A stretch of 64,000 nt of DNA from Cyanobacteriota bacterium (GCA_019751815.1 JAIEMW010000001.1:752197-816196), one strand, 5' to 3'; counted from the stretch's first letter, positions 1 to 8,532 are shown. Made by a program: numbers and translations. The notes: generated by a model not told the origin, from the letters alone.

Positions 1-2
1 TT

Positions 3-392
3 TTATTTTAAAAAGTGGCCCGCGACTTGTGTGATTGCCTGATGAACCAGTGGATGCTCCCCTAATGGCGGCAAAATGTCTATACGAACACTCGGGTATT
101 GGTTTGCAAGTGCCTCGATCATCGGCGGGATATCGTGGCGAACATGACCGCCGGCGGACATAAACAACGGAAAAATCTGCCATTGTGTCTTTCCTGCCTG
201 GTTTGCCAAAACGGCGACGTCTGCCAAAGTGGGTTCTGCCATTTCCATATAAGCCAAATACACCGCATGGTTACCAAACTGCATTTGAAGAGAATCCAAA
301 AGCACTTCAAACGGCCTTCGCCAGTGTGGATCTCGACTCCCGTGTGCCAGCAGAATAAACGCTGTCTTCGTATTGATATCAGGGGAGGTCAT
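3..392 (-). CDS. CbiX/SirB-type sirohydrochlorin chelatase family protein
   Basis: This 129-residue protein looks like the short, single-domain CbiX form. It begins with the family signature LLAHGSRDP (residues 14-22), whose His17 is a likely metal or substrate ligand. A second His sits in SAGGHVRHDIP (His83). By family knowledge such proteins insert Co, Ni or Fe into sirohydrochlorin for cobalamin, F430 or siroheme. The substrate here cannot be told, since no other tetrapyrrole gene is visible in the window. The start overlaps the end of the upstream membrane-protein gene by 14 bp, so the two are probably one transcript, possibly under the palindrome at 1020-1049. The gene ends almost at the window edge but is complete. 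Confidence 0.85.
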   Translation of the reverse strand: MTSPDINTKTAFILLAHGSRDPHWRRPFEVLLDSLQMQFGNHAVYLAYMEMAEPTLADVAVLANQAGKTQWQIFPLFMSAGGHVRHDIPPMIEALANQYPSVRIDILPPLGEHPLVHQAITQVAGHFLK

Positions 393-906
393 GAGGCAGC
401 CCTTTATATTGACCTGCGTTTTGTGAAAGCGTCCCCCATAACAAGAGGAGTAACAGCAGACCGCGTAAGCTCCAAAGCACTGTGCGCACCCAGTTACTCT
501 GAGTCAGAAAATGGTGCACACTAGCATCGTAACCCATTTGAAGTTTCCCATGGCAGGGGACTTGCAGAAAAGCCGTGGAAAGCCAAATAAGCCCCAGCAA
601 AATAAACGCCCACAGAAGTTGGCCTAGAGACATCCCTGGCGGCACAAAGTAAAGCAGGGCCACAGCAGTGATCAGCTCTAAGATCATCACAGGAGCGACG
701 ACCCAGGTGGTCATTCGGGTATGGGCTTCGGCGTAAACCGAGAATAAATCTGGACCAACGCGATCATACAAAGGGTAATGGACAATTTGAACAAACCATA
801 TCAGACCCACCATAAACCAGGTGGCAGCAAAATGAATCAGCCATATCATATTCGCCAACTGATCGCGTGAAAGTGCTGTATTCCATATATTTAGAGTCTG
901 TATCAT
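379..906 (-). CDS. Four-helix integral membrane protein, function unknown
   Basis: This 175-residue polytopic protein has about four hydrophobic segments (near residues 19-41, 70-90, 95-115 and 140-160). I do not recognise its family. Its first membrane segment contains histidines (LIHFAATWFMVG, then QIVHYPLY), which can occur in haem- or quinone-associated membrane proteins, but that is only suggestive. It is the promoter-proximal gene of a two-gene unit with the CbiX-like gene, so a link to metal or tetrapyrrole chemistry is possible. A large palindrome 114 bp upstream of the start probably controls it. Confidence 0.7.
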   Translation of the reverse strand: MIQTLNIWNTALSRDQLANMIWLIHFAATWFMVGLIWFVQIVHYPLYDRVGPDLFSVYAEAHTRMTTWVVAPVMILELITAVALLYFVPPGMSLGQLLWAFILLGLIWLSTAFLQVPCHGKLQMGYDASVHHFLTQSNWVRTVLWSLRGLLLLLLLWGTLSQNAGQYKGLPHDLP

Positions 907-1019
907 GACTTTCCTTAAATGATAGGGCTAGCATAATCAAAAAAATGCCCAGTACTGATACGACTGGGCAAGGTTTGGAGACATGTTAGGTTTGAGACTG
1001 ATAAAAAGTAGAGATTTCT

Positions 1020-1049
1020 CATAATATACCGAACATTCAGTATATTATG
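1020..1049. promoter_or_regulatory. 30-bp near-perfect palindrome, probable TetR operator
   Basis: The left half CATAATATACCGAAC and the reverse complement of the right half (CATAATATACTGAAT) match at 13 of 15 positions. It lies in the 274-bp gap between the divergent membrane-protein/cbiX unit and the TetR gene. TetR-family operators are typically palindromes of this size and are often autoregulatory. The inference is that the neighbouring TetR protein binds here and controls both directions. Confidence 0.7.
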
Positions 1050-1180
1050 ACAATCCCAACTATAAATAAGCTTTCGGCACTTGTCAACTGTATTCTAATG
1101 AACTGAAACCTACTGGGTGGTATATAATAATGGGCATCGATCATCAACACTAGTAACGGGGCTAGAACGGAATAATCTGC

Positions 1181-1843
1181 ATGTCAAATTCACGGTCAAC
1201 CCCAAATAAACGGGTGATTGGGCGACCCAAAAAATCCGAACATGCACAAGCGGAGTCCGCTTCCGTAGAAGTGCAAATTATTGAGCACGCCAAAAGATTG
1301 TTTCGCCAACAAGGCTTTCACGGTGTTTCTATCACCGACATTGTCCAAGCAGTTGGCATCACCAAACCCACACTATACTACTATTTCAAAGACAAAGAAG
1401 CCTTGTTTGTGGCAGTTTTTAAGTCCATGCTCAGTCATGGCAATCGTTATATTACTGATGGTGTTGACGCCAGCATCCATATTCGAGAGCAACTTTATCT
1501 CCTCAGCCGTGGGTATTTAAAAAACTCCCCAACCAGTATGACGGCGATGTTACGAGATACATTTGAGCATATCAGCCCTGAAGCCCGTTCAGAGATTATG
1601 CAAGCCCATGAGCAATTCCTGATTCTGCCCTTTCTCGCCTTATTTGAAACAGCCAAAACCCGAGGAGAAATCAATCCAAAGCTTGATCCCCGATTACTCG
1701 CTGAAATTTTTCTCAGTCTATTGGATACCGTGACGATTCGACTGACTTCCACCCACGGTGGACGAGATTTTGATTTTGATGAGGCAGCGAAACATTATAT
1801 TGACTTATTGATGGACGGTATTTGTTTTAAAAGCCCATCCTAA
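1181..1843 (+). CDS. TetR/AcrR family transcriptional regulator
   Basis: This 220-residue protein has the typical TetR size. The N-terminal helix-turn-helix is clear around residues 45-75, including the stretch SITDIVQAVGITKPTLYYYF that ends in the family's recognition helix pattern. The C-terminal ligand domain is divergent, so the inducer is not predictable. A basic tail (NKRVIGRPKKSEH) precedes the HTH. It is transcribed away from the membrane-protein/cbiX pair with a strong palindrome between them, the classic arrangement for a local repressor that also controls itself. Confidence 0.9.
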   Translation: MSNSRSTPNKRVIGRPKKSEHAQAESASVEVQIIEHAKRLFRQQGFHGVSITDIVQAVGITKPTLYYYFKDKEALFVAVFKSMLSHGNRYITDGVDASIHIREQLYLLSRGYLKNSPTSMTAMLRDTFEHISPEARSEIMQAHEQFLILPFLALFETAKTRGEINPKLDPRLLAEIFLSLLDTVTIRLTSTHGGRDFDFDEAAKHYIDLLMDGICFKSPS

Positions 1844-1926
1844 GTGTTCTCTTTAAAGACCCAGCATTTAAGTTAAAAATGTTATGATTGAGATATCAAC
1901 GTCAGGTGCAAAGGGCTGATTTTGCA

Positions 1927-2619
1927 ATGACCCAAGTTCCTTCAGACACAAATACCACCTTAGAACAGAAACAGGTTAGTGTTACAGACACTGGAAATCT
2001 GATCCAAGCGGCGTATAAAGCCAGACGTAAAAAATCAATTTGGGGTCTTCTCACCCTTGCTATCGCAACTCCGCTGGTTACCCTGTTTGTCTTAGAGAGT
2101 GCTAATGCCGGCCTACAGGGCAACTCTCTGTTTGGCATTTGTTTTTTGGTTCTATTTTTTATTTTGGGCCTATTTTTCAGCCTCAAACAATTGGCCTGCC
2201 CTATCTGTGCACATTGGGTAACAGACACTGAATACACCCAATTCTGTATCTGTTGTGGACTAAAACTCAGTCGAAGCACGCTGGAAGCCCACCAAAAAAA
2301 ACTGGTCCAGACCCGCATGTATGCGATGGCCTTATTTGCTGTCGGCATTTTGTTTTGCGGTACGTTCGTCTTTCAATACATACTCAGTCACCCGAGTGAG
2401 CCTATTCCCCTTTTTGAGAAAAGCTCTACCGTCATTATGGCCTGCATGGCAGGTTTTCTGCCGGCTATTAGTATCCTGATGATTGCTAACACCCGCCAAT
2501 TTTTATTGTGCGACCCCTGTACGCATGGGCGTTTCAACTCACTGAAGCAAGTTTATGATAATTTCTGCGCCTGCTGCGGGATAGAACTTTCCCCAAAAGA
2601 CAAAGCATCCCAGTCTTAA
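1927..2619 (+). CDS. Membrane protein with two zinc-ribbon modules
   Basis: The protein has 230 residues from the ATG at 1927; an in-frame TTG at 1888 would add 13 residues but has no better ribosome site. It contains two copies of the same architecture: a pair of membrane helices followed by a treble-Cys or zinc-ribbon motif. The first is CPICAHWV followed by FCICCGLKL, the second CDPCTHGR followed by FCACCGIEL. This suggests an internal duplication. The ribbons probably bind Zn and face one side of the membrane. I do not recognise a named family. It lies just upstream of the convergent tmRNA gene. Confidence 0.7.
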   Translation: MTQVPSDTNTTLEQKQVSVTDTGNLIQAAYKARRKKSIWGLLTLAIATPLVTLFVLESANAGLQGNSLFGICFLVLFFILGLFFSLKQLACPICAHWVTDTEYTQFCICCGLKLSRSTLEAHQKKLVQTRMYAMALFAVGILFCGTFVFQYILSHPSEPIPLFEKSSTVIMACMAGFLPAISILMIANTRQFLLCDPCTHGRFNSLKQVYDNFCACCGIELSPKDKASQS

Positions 2620-2634
2620 AGAATAAAGAAAAAA

Positions 2635-3077
2635 TGGTGGAGACGGAGAGATTCGAACTCTCGTCCAAAACGAATGTCTTGCAACATCTACGAGCGTAGG
2701 GTTGAATTATTGTCGTTCAGTCCAGTCGCAACCCTGCGGCTAAAAACTGTTCCAAGCGGTTATTGAGCAGCCTCGCCAGGCTCGATGATAAGGTTCGTGT
2801 GGGTTATATCATCCTCTAACACACACTAGTATGCATAAAGGGTCCCATGGTTTCGGCATACAGGAAACACATGAGAGGCCGCTCACTCAGAGGAGTGAGC
2901 ACCGTCCCGGCTGTTTAGTTACTAAGCGGCGAGCTTAGCAGCTTTACGAGCCCGGAAGGCTTCGAGGCTGACAACGTTATCGTTGGCATTTATCATTTGT
3001 GCTTGTTGGTGACGGGGAACAGCACCCCGACTCGCAATTGAAAGCCATTTGCGCCCTGTCAAATCCAGATCGTCCCC
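2635..3077 (-). ncRNA. ssrA: Transfer-messenger RNA (tmRNA)
   Basis: On the minus strand the RNA starts GGGGACGATCTGGATTTGAC, closely matching the conserved tmRNA 5' end. It finishes with a T arm (GAGAG-TTCGAAT-CTCTC), the acceptor strand CGTCTCCA and an encoded CCA. GGGGACG pairs with CGTCTCC over seven positions with one G-T. The tag frame at 2925-2987 has 21 codons: it begins with ANDNVVSLEA and continues FRARKAAKLAA, then tandem stops TAG TAA. It tags proteins on stalled ribosomes together with SmpB, encoded here at 43703-44176. At about 443 nt with a 21-codon basic tag it is longer than the usual 350-400 nt and 8-15 codons. Confidence 0.95.
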
Positions 3078-3084
3078 GAAAATT

Positions 3085-3113
3085 GTTATAAGCGGAACGT
3101 CTCTTTCAAAAAA
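3085..3113 (-). promoter_or_regulatory. Probable ssrA promoter
   Basis: On the minus strand a TATAAC hexamer (3085-3090) lies 7 bases upstream of the tmRNA 5' end at 3077, the expected -10 distance. The -35 position, 17 bases further, is a weak T-tract (3108-3113). It lies inside a short inverted repeat, CTCTTT-CAAA-AAAGAG (3101-3116). Confidence 0.45.
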
Positions 3114-3228
3114 GAGAAGACTCAAACTGGGATCGATTTGTCAAAGAACACAGCCAAAATAGAGTTGGCCTATCTTATTATAAGAATAGCATAGGGATTT
3201 CAGAGTTTCAGCCCCGTATAATAAAGAA

Positions 3229-4059
3229 ATGAGATCTCTGACTCCCCTTTTTTCAATTTTGCTACTTGCTCTCGGCCTGAGCATGTTTTGCCACTCAGTC
3301 GTGCTGGCAGAAAAGCCTTGCACTTCACCCAAGGCAAAATGCGGCTTAACTGTCTCCCAGATTAAAGAGCATCAGCGGATCGTCGGCAAAATTCCGATTC
3401 GCGATTACAAAAATATTGTCCCTCCTGGGACCGGAAAAGGGCTTGGTGGCGTAATTGCACCGGTGCAGAAAGACTGGGATCAGGTGTGTTTCCCCAGCGG
3501 CTTCTGTGTCAATGTGATTAACACAAATAAAGCCGTGGATACCGTCGGCGGTGCTGGCTGTCATAAAGTAAAACGGATGGGCTATACGCTTCGAGAACTT
3601 GCTGCGCAACTGAATCAAACTTCTCAACCCCATAAAGACCTAAAGCCACTGGTTACTTTAATGCGGAAACTCGTAAACACAACCGATGATTTAGGATTAG
3701 CGATGGTGAGCCTAGAAACCTGTGCTATTAACCACACATGTGATCTGTCAGAAGAATTTCGTCGATTTTCAGAGAGCCCTCATAATCTTTTGAGTCAATT
3801 TGACCAACAGAAAGACCAGCTGATCAAAGTATTAGAGAGTCGACCTGAGTTATTGGCCGCCTACCCGGAAATGCCAGGAGTGATTCACTATCAGTTGGCA
3901 GAAATTTCTCGTATCGCCCACGGCGTCAGTGTTATCTATAATCCAAGCTCCCAGAAAATTGAATTAGCCAACCCGGTGCAATATTCTGCCCAAGACGGGG
4001 ACGAACTGTGCAAAGCGGCTGGCGATGATTTTCAATGTCAAATGACCCACGGCAATTGA
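3229..4059 (+). CDS. Secreted cysteine-containing protein, function unknown
   Basis: This 276-residue protein has a clear signal peptide (hydrophobic residues 5-26, probable cleavage after SVVLA). The mature part has about nine cysteines, several close together near the start (CTSPKAKCGL, VCFPSGFCVN). That suggests disulfides in an exported, probably periplasmic protein. The rest is mostly helical and polar. I recognise no family. It is read divergently from tmRNA and has no obvious operon partner; the next gene on the same strand starts 62 bp later and may be independent. Confidence 0.75.
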   Translation: MRSLTPLFSILLLALGLSMFCHSVVLAEKPCTSPKAKCGLTVSQIKEHQRIVGKIPIRDYKNIVPPGTGKGLGGVIAPVQKDWDQVCFPSGFCVNVINTNKAVDTVGGAGCHKVKRMGYTLRELAAQLNQTSQPHKDLKPLVTLMRKLVNTTDDLGLAMVSLETCAINHTCDLSEEFRRFSESPHNLLSQFDQQKDQLIKVLESRPELLAAYPEMPGVIHYQLAEISRIAHGVSVIYNPSSQKIELANPVQYSAQDGDELCKAAGDDFQCQMTHGN

Positions 4060-4121
4060 GCTTCTAACCAGTTTAAGACGCTTCAGCAATTTATCGCTCT
4101 CTCTCGTTTTTTAACAAGCGT

Positions 4122-4619
4122 ATGCTGACAAACACGATTACAAACTCAAAGCCTATTACGCTGCCACGTTTTGGTGATTTCCGACTCACTCAAAACACTC
4201 AGCAGAGCGGGCGGCGCCCTCACATCTCATCTGACGCTGCTCTTAGCAGAGCTCGAGCTTTAATCGAGTATGCTGGATGGTTTTCTGATAGTGTTTCGAG
4301 TGCTGCTGAGGTTGAAAAGGTCTTAATCGAGGCTCTGGTTCTGGCCAATAGCCAGCCAGAAACCTTAAAAGCGGCCTGCGATCAATTGGCGCTCCATTAC
4401 GGCAAATTAGGGAGCCCCAATCATATGGCCAAAATGGAAATTTTATTTGAATGGGCCAGCCAAGACATGAAATGGCCTCTTGGCGAATTTTTAAGTGCTG
4501 TTTCTCGAGGAAAGACAATGATCGAGGGGACGCTTCCAACGTCACCCCAAAGGCAAGCAGCCCGTGAGTTATATCAAACACTCGAACAAAAACGACGCCT
4601 TCTCGATGTTGCTGGGTAG
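4122..4619 (+). CDS. Small unknown protein with N-terminal RFGD motif
   Basis: This 165-residue soluble protein is of unrecognised function. The first 35 residues are polar and low in structure and contain LPRFGDF (RFGD at 16-19). From about residue 38 it becomes helical, ending in a charged helix (QRQAARELYQTLEQKRRLL). There is no signal peptide. The FG motif in a disordered N-terminus recurs in several other proteins of this window (see findings). The ATG at 4122 is the first plausible start, but its ribosome site is weak. Confidence 0.65.
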   Translation: MLTNTITNSKPITLPRFGDFRLTQNTQQSGRRPHISSDAALSRARALIEYAGWFSDSVSSAAEVEKVLIEALVLANSQPETLKAACDQLALHYGKLGSPNHMAKMEILFEWASQDMKWPLGEFLSAVSRGKTMIEGTLPTSPQRQAARELYQTLEQKRRLLDVAG

Positions 4620-4657
4620 TCTCTCTAAACTCATCCCTTGAGGCACATCGCTCCTGA

Positions 4658-5524
4658 TTAGAGGGCTTTTGTATTTTGGCACAGCATTTGAACCGCTTGC
4701 TGCATCGTCTCTCTGTCTAAGTGCACTGGGGCTCCATGACCAGGGAGTATCCATTCAAACTGATAAGAGAGCAAAGCGTGGTTGGAGGCCAGCATTTTCG
4801 CCCGATCCCAATAGATATAGTTTGGGTTGGTGAGCTTTTTACCATTCGGCTCCCACCAGACATGATCACCTGAAAACAGATACCGGTTCTGATACAACAA
4901 GCACCAAGACCCCGGGCTATGACCCGGCACTGGGATGAGCTTAAACGCTGGGCTATATTGTTGGGGTTCTGTGATATCTAAAATCATTTCAGCGTCAGGC
5001 ATCGCCCGTTGATCGGCAGCATGGATCATTCTTTTTGCACCAAAATGCATAGCGTACGCCGCCGCATCGGCAACATCATCCCGGTGAGTGAGAAATATCC
5101 ACCGAATACCTCCCATGGCCTCGAAGCGCTCAGCCAACCGAGGCATCCATTTCGGGCTATCAATCAGCCAGTTTCCCTCTGGATGCAGTAAAAAATAGCT
5201 GCTCGCCCCATAAGAACTCGCTGAGGTATACCCGCAATAGTAGAGTCCTTCATCTAATGGTAGAGGAAAATCTGCCATCACGGTATTGGGCTTATATACC
5301 CTTGTGTCCGTTCCAATCGAACCCGTTGGGCAAGATACCAGCGCTCTGAGAGCAGCGGTGACTTCCGCGTCATTTTCTGGTTGATGGAACACAAAGGAAT
5401 TTTCGGCTGCCTCAGCAAAGCTTTTGGGGGCCACATGCCGGCAGGTACCACAATCTATGCAGGTGGCATCCACAAAAAATGCCCCAGACACATTCTCAGA
5501 AACAGTTTTTTCACGATTCGCCAT
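4658..5524 (-). CDS. Ferredoxin-MBL-fold hydrolase fusion
   Basis: This 288-residue protein has an N-terminal ferredoxin-like module (Cys22-x2-Cys25-x2-Cys28 and Cys65-Pro, fitting one 4Fe-4S cluster) followed by a metallo-beta-lactamase fold. The usual HxHxDH zinc signature is degenerate (THRDDVAD). The later motifs PVPGHSPGSW, FSGDHVWW and LPGHGAP are intact. Fusions like this are known in cyanobacteria and plants and have no firmly assigned reaction; a redox or hydrolase role is possible. It starts 33 bp downstream of the transaminase gene on the same strand and may be cotranscribed with it. Confidence 0.8.
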   Translation of the reverse strand: MANREKTVSENVSGAFFVDATCIDCGTCRHVAPKSFAEAAENSFVFHQPENDAEVTAALRALVSCPTGSIGTDTRVYKPNTVMADFPLPLDEGLYYCGYTSASSYGASSYFLLHPEGNWLIDSPKWMPRLAERFEAMGGIRWIFLTHRDDVADAAAYAMHFGAKRMIHAADQRAMPDAEMILDITEPQQYSPAFKLIPVPGHSPGSWCLLYQNRYLFSGDHVWWEPNGKKLTNPNYIYWDRAKMLASNHALLSYQFEWILPGHGAPVHLDRETMQQAVQMLCQNTKAL

Positions 5525-5557
5525 GAGGAAAGACTCTTGTAAGTAATACTTTTCTTG

Positions 5558-6772
5558 TTAGTGCTGTCCGTAAAACGTGTGAACCCCTTCAATCACCCGA
5601 CTAATGTCCGAATCATTGAGGTATAGATGCAAGGGCAGTCTCAACAGGCAATCCGCATAACGTTCCGCGTGAGGGAAATGCTGTTGTGAAGCAGCAAAAC
5701 CCATTTGTTGAGCACAGGGGCTTTGATGCAGAGGCACATAATGAAAGGTGGTGTGAATGCCTTTTTCTTTTAAAAAGACCATTAAGGCCGTTCGTTCTGC
5801 CAAAGAGCCCGTCACCAAATAAAATAGATGGGCGTTGTGGCCTATTTCTTCACTGAGAGTGGGCAGTTTGAATTTACCCTGTTCAGCCAGTGGCTTTAAT
5901 GCTTGATAATACTGGTCCCAAATCGTGATTCGTTTGGACTGGATTGGCGCCAATGCTTCGAGTTGCCCCCATAAAAAAGCAGCCACATAATCTGGGGCTA
6001 AAAATGAAGAGCCTTTATCCCGCCAGTTGTACTTATCCACTTCGCCCCGAAAAAACGCGGACCGGTTCGTTCCTTTTTCGCGAATGATTTCGGCACGTTC
6101 TACCAGGCTGGGGTCATTCAGGATGAGCATTCCCCCTTCGCCACAGGTGATATTTTTGGTCTCATGAAAAGAAAATGTGCTCATCTGCCCAAAAGAACCT
6201 AAGGGCTTCCCTAGAAAAGTGGCATCTACACTGTGAGCCGCGTCTTCGATTAAAATCAGCTGGTGTTTTTGGGCCAAACGCTCAAAGGCGGGGATATCAC
6301 AGGCAAAACCGGCATAGTGAACCAAGACAATGGCCCGAGTGTTTGGGGTGATCAGGGTTTCGACATGGGCTGGATCGATATTAGGAGAGTCGACTAAAGA
6401 ATCGGCAAAGACCAGTTTAGCGCCGTGCAACAAAAAAGCATTGGCTGTAGAAACAAATGTATAACTGGGCAGAATCACCTCATCGCCAGGCTGGAGGTTC
6501 AACAACAACGCTGACATCTCTAAGGCATCCGTGCATGAGGGAGTCATGACGGCCTTATGAAATCCAAAATGCCTCTGAAAGAAAGATTCGCACTGTTTTG
6601 TAAAGGCACCATCACCCGAGAGCTTTAACGCGCTCAAGGCATCAGCCATATATTGTTGTTCTGTTCCCACCAAATAGGGTAAATTAAATGGAATAGGGTG
6701 AGTGTGATCCTCAAATACCAAAGGCGAGTGCGGATCAGCACTAGAGACAAGCTGACTTTGAGTGGACTTCAC
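5558..6772 (-). CDS. wecE: DegT/DnrJ/EryC1-family sugar aminotransferase, WecE-like
   Basis: This 404-residue PLP enzyme of the nucleotide-sugar aminotransferase family carries the Schiff-base Lys206 in SFHETKNITCGEGGM, the cofactor Asp in IEDAAHS (Asp177), and GDEVILPSYTFVSTANAF near residue 96. The SFHETKN motif and overall sequence resemble WecE/RffA, which makes dTDP-4-amino-4,6-dideoxygalactose from the 4-keto sugar for surface glycans. It is divergent from the GT2-methyltransferase-membrane protein run on the other strand, so a role in the same surface glycan is likely. The exact sugar is an inference. Confidence 0.85.
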   Translation of the reverse strand: MKSTQSQLVSSADPHSPLVFEDHTHPIPFNLPYLVGTEQQYMADALSALKLSGDGAFTKQCESFFQRHFGFHKAVMTPSCTDALEMSALLLNLQPGDEVILPSYTFVSTANAFLLHGAKLVFADSLVDSPNIDPAHVETLITPNTRAIVLVHYAGFACDIPAFERLAQKHQLILIEDAAHSVDATFLGKPLGSFGQMSTFSFHETKNITCGEGGMLILNDPSLVERAEIIREKGTNRSAFFRGEVDKYNWRDKGSSFLAPDYVAAFLWGQLEALAPIQSKRITIWDQYYQALKPLAEQGKFKLPTLSEEIGHNAHLFYLVTGSLAERTALMVFLKEKGIHTTFHYVPLHQSPCAQQMGFAASQQHFPHAERYADCLLRLPLHLYLNDSDISRVIEGVHTFYGQH

Positions 6773-6875
6773 GAGAGGTCATTCCTCACAAAAAGGGCTG
6801 TTAGCTTTACATTGTCTGTGAAAAGTTTCTATCGGTCTACACAAGGCATTGATATAAACAAAGTACACACTGTTT

Positions 6876-6903
6876 TTTACCGTGCTTTTTCTCTGTCTAT
6901 ACT
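6876..6903 (+). promoter_or_regulatory. Candidate sigma-70-type promoter for the GT2 gene
   Basis: TTTACC (6876-6881) and TATACT (6898-6903) are separated by 16 bases and lie about 35 bp before the GT2 start at 6939. The -10 matches consensus at five of six positions; the -35 is moderate. The spacer also contains the upstream region of the divergent transaminase gene. Confidence 0.4.
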
Positions 6904-6938
6904 AAAATTAGACTCTGTTGATTTAATGGGTAGAAATC

Positions 6939-7910
6939 ATGCCCCAATTTTCACCACAATTTTCGCCTCAATTTTCAATTGTTACTCCCGTGTATCGGTC
7001 TGAAGAGTCCTTAGTCGCCTTATATGAGCGTATCCAGAAGACCATGGACGAGGCTGTGACGCCTAACTTTGAGCTGATTATGGTCAATGATGCCAGTCCA
7101 GGGCGAGACTGGGAAATTATTCGCACCCTGGCCGACAGGGATGCTCGGGTTAAAGGCATCAATCTTTCTCGAAATTTTGGGCAATACTATGCCATTACTG
7201 CCGGCTTAGACCAAGCCCACGGGGAATGGATCATCATTTTAGACTGTGACCTTCAAGACCAGCCTGAAGAAATCCCTCAATTATTTGCCAAGGCTCAAGA
7301 AGGATATGATATTGTACTGGCACAACGGGTTGAACGTCAGGACAACTGGTTCAAGCGCTTTTGTTCTAAGTCCTTTTACAATGTGTTTAGCTATCTCACC
7401 AATACCAAGCAAGACCCCAGTACCGCCCAATTTGGTATTTACCACCGTAAAGTGGTGAATACATTGATTGAAATGAGAGAGCGCCTTCGTTTTCTACCTG
7501 CCTTTATCCAATGGGTTGGGTTTCGCTCCACAGCCATCCCTGTTGCTCACGCGGCCAGAGACCACAGCCCTTCTAGTTACTAGTTTCGCCGACTGCTCGC
7601 CCTGGCACTCGATACCATGATTGCATTTTCAGACAAACCGCTCCGTCTGATTGTGCGATTGGGCTTTATTATTACCAGTCTGTCTTTTCTGGCAGGCATT
7701 TTCTTTTTTATCGAAACCCTGGCCGAAGGAACTAACATCGACCCCGCCACCAAAGGCTGGCCCAGCTTGATGATCTCTCTTTGCTTTTTCTCGGGGCTGA
7801 TCATCAGCCTGTTAGGCGTCAACGGCATTTACATCAGCAAAATCTACGATGAGGTAAAAAAGCGCCCCCTCTATATCATCCAAGAGTTTTACCAGAGAGG
7901 CAGCGTTTAA
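6939..7910 (+). pseudogene. GT2 glycosyltransferase (GtrB/ArnC/DPM1 type) split by an in-frame TAG
   Basis: Read through one amber codon at 7581-7583, this frame gives a complete 323-residue enzyme of the usual family length. Upstream part (214 residues): GT-A fold with FSIVTPVYRSEESL, LIMVNDASPG, and the metal-binding DCDLQDQPEEIP (Asp102 and Asp104). Downstream part: FRRLLALALDTMIAFSDKPLRL, then two membrane helices and the family ending EVKKRPLYIIQE. Such enzymes load a sugar onto undecaprenyl or dolichyl phosphate. No frameshift or deletion accompanies the stop. An ATG at 7617 could restart the membrane part alone. TAG is used as a normal stop elsewhere here, so code reassignment is not supported. 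Sequencing error, a recent nonsense mutation or readthrough are all possible. Confidence 0.75.
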
Positions 7911-7911
7911 G

Positions 7912-8532
7912 ATGAGTTCGGGCGTGAGTTTGGTCTATCAATACCCGTGGATCTATGACTTTGTGATGAAACTTCTATACGGACCCAAGGGATATAAAGA
8001 ACGATATGAAGCAATCTATCAATGGATCCCAAGTAACACAAAGGTTTGTGATGTGTGTTGTGGTCCAGGCACTCTCTTCAAAAAAATAATGCCCATCGTA
8101 CAGATTGATTATATAGGTGTGGACTTAAATGCTGGTTTTGAGTCATCAGTGCAAGCAATGGGGGGGAAGTTTGTAGAGCATAATATCCTTGAAGATTCTC
8201 CCCTGCCAGAAGCTGATGTTGTTGTGATGCAGGCAAGTCTTTATCATTTTCTTCCCGATACACATGCAGTGCAAACGGTGATCCAAAAACTCTTCAAAGC
8301 TGCCAAACACCGCATTATTATTACAGAACCCGTAAAAAACCTCAGTACCAGTTCTGTCCCACTCATCTCATGGTTGGCAAAGCGAGCTGCTAATCCAGGC
8401 AATGGGGATGCGCTATACCGATTTAATGTTGATTCTCTTGAAACTGTGTTAGCTCCATTTATGGCTCAATTAAAACATCAAGCCACGATCGCCTCTGGTC
8501 GCGAGAAACTCTATGTTTTTGACAAAAAATAA
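7912..8532 (+). CDS. Class I SAM-dependent methyltransferase
   Basis: This 206-residue protein has the SAM-binding motif VCDVCCGPGTLFKKI (around residues 44-58), an acidic motif II (YIGVDLNAGF) and motif IV (PEADVVVMQASLYHFLPD). These features fit a small-molecule methyltransferase. It starts one base after the GT2 stop and its end overlaps the next gene by 20 bp, so it belongs to the glycan module and may methylate a sugar or lipid-linked intermediate. The target cannot be read from sequence. Confidence 0.8.
   Translation: MSSGVSLVYQYPWIYDFVMKLLYGPKGYKERYEAIYQWIPSNTKVCDVCCGPGTLFKKIMPIVQIDYIGVDLNAGFESSVQAMGGKFVEHNILEDSPLPEADVVVMQASLYHFLPDTHAVQTVIQKLFKAAKHRIIITEPVKNLSTSSVPLISWLAKRAANPGNGDALYRFNVDSLETVLAPFMAQLKHQATIASGREKLYVFDKK

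Noticed and set aside
99..524. 141-codon plus-strand frame over the cbiX gene
   Set aside because: It is antisense to a well-recognised CbiX gene and its composition is not protein-like.
7581..7583. Reassignment of TAG to an amino acid
   Set aside because: RF1 with its PxT motif is encoded, and several confident genes here end in TAG.
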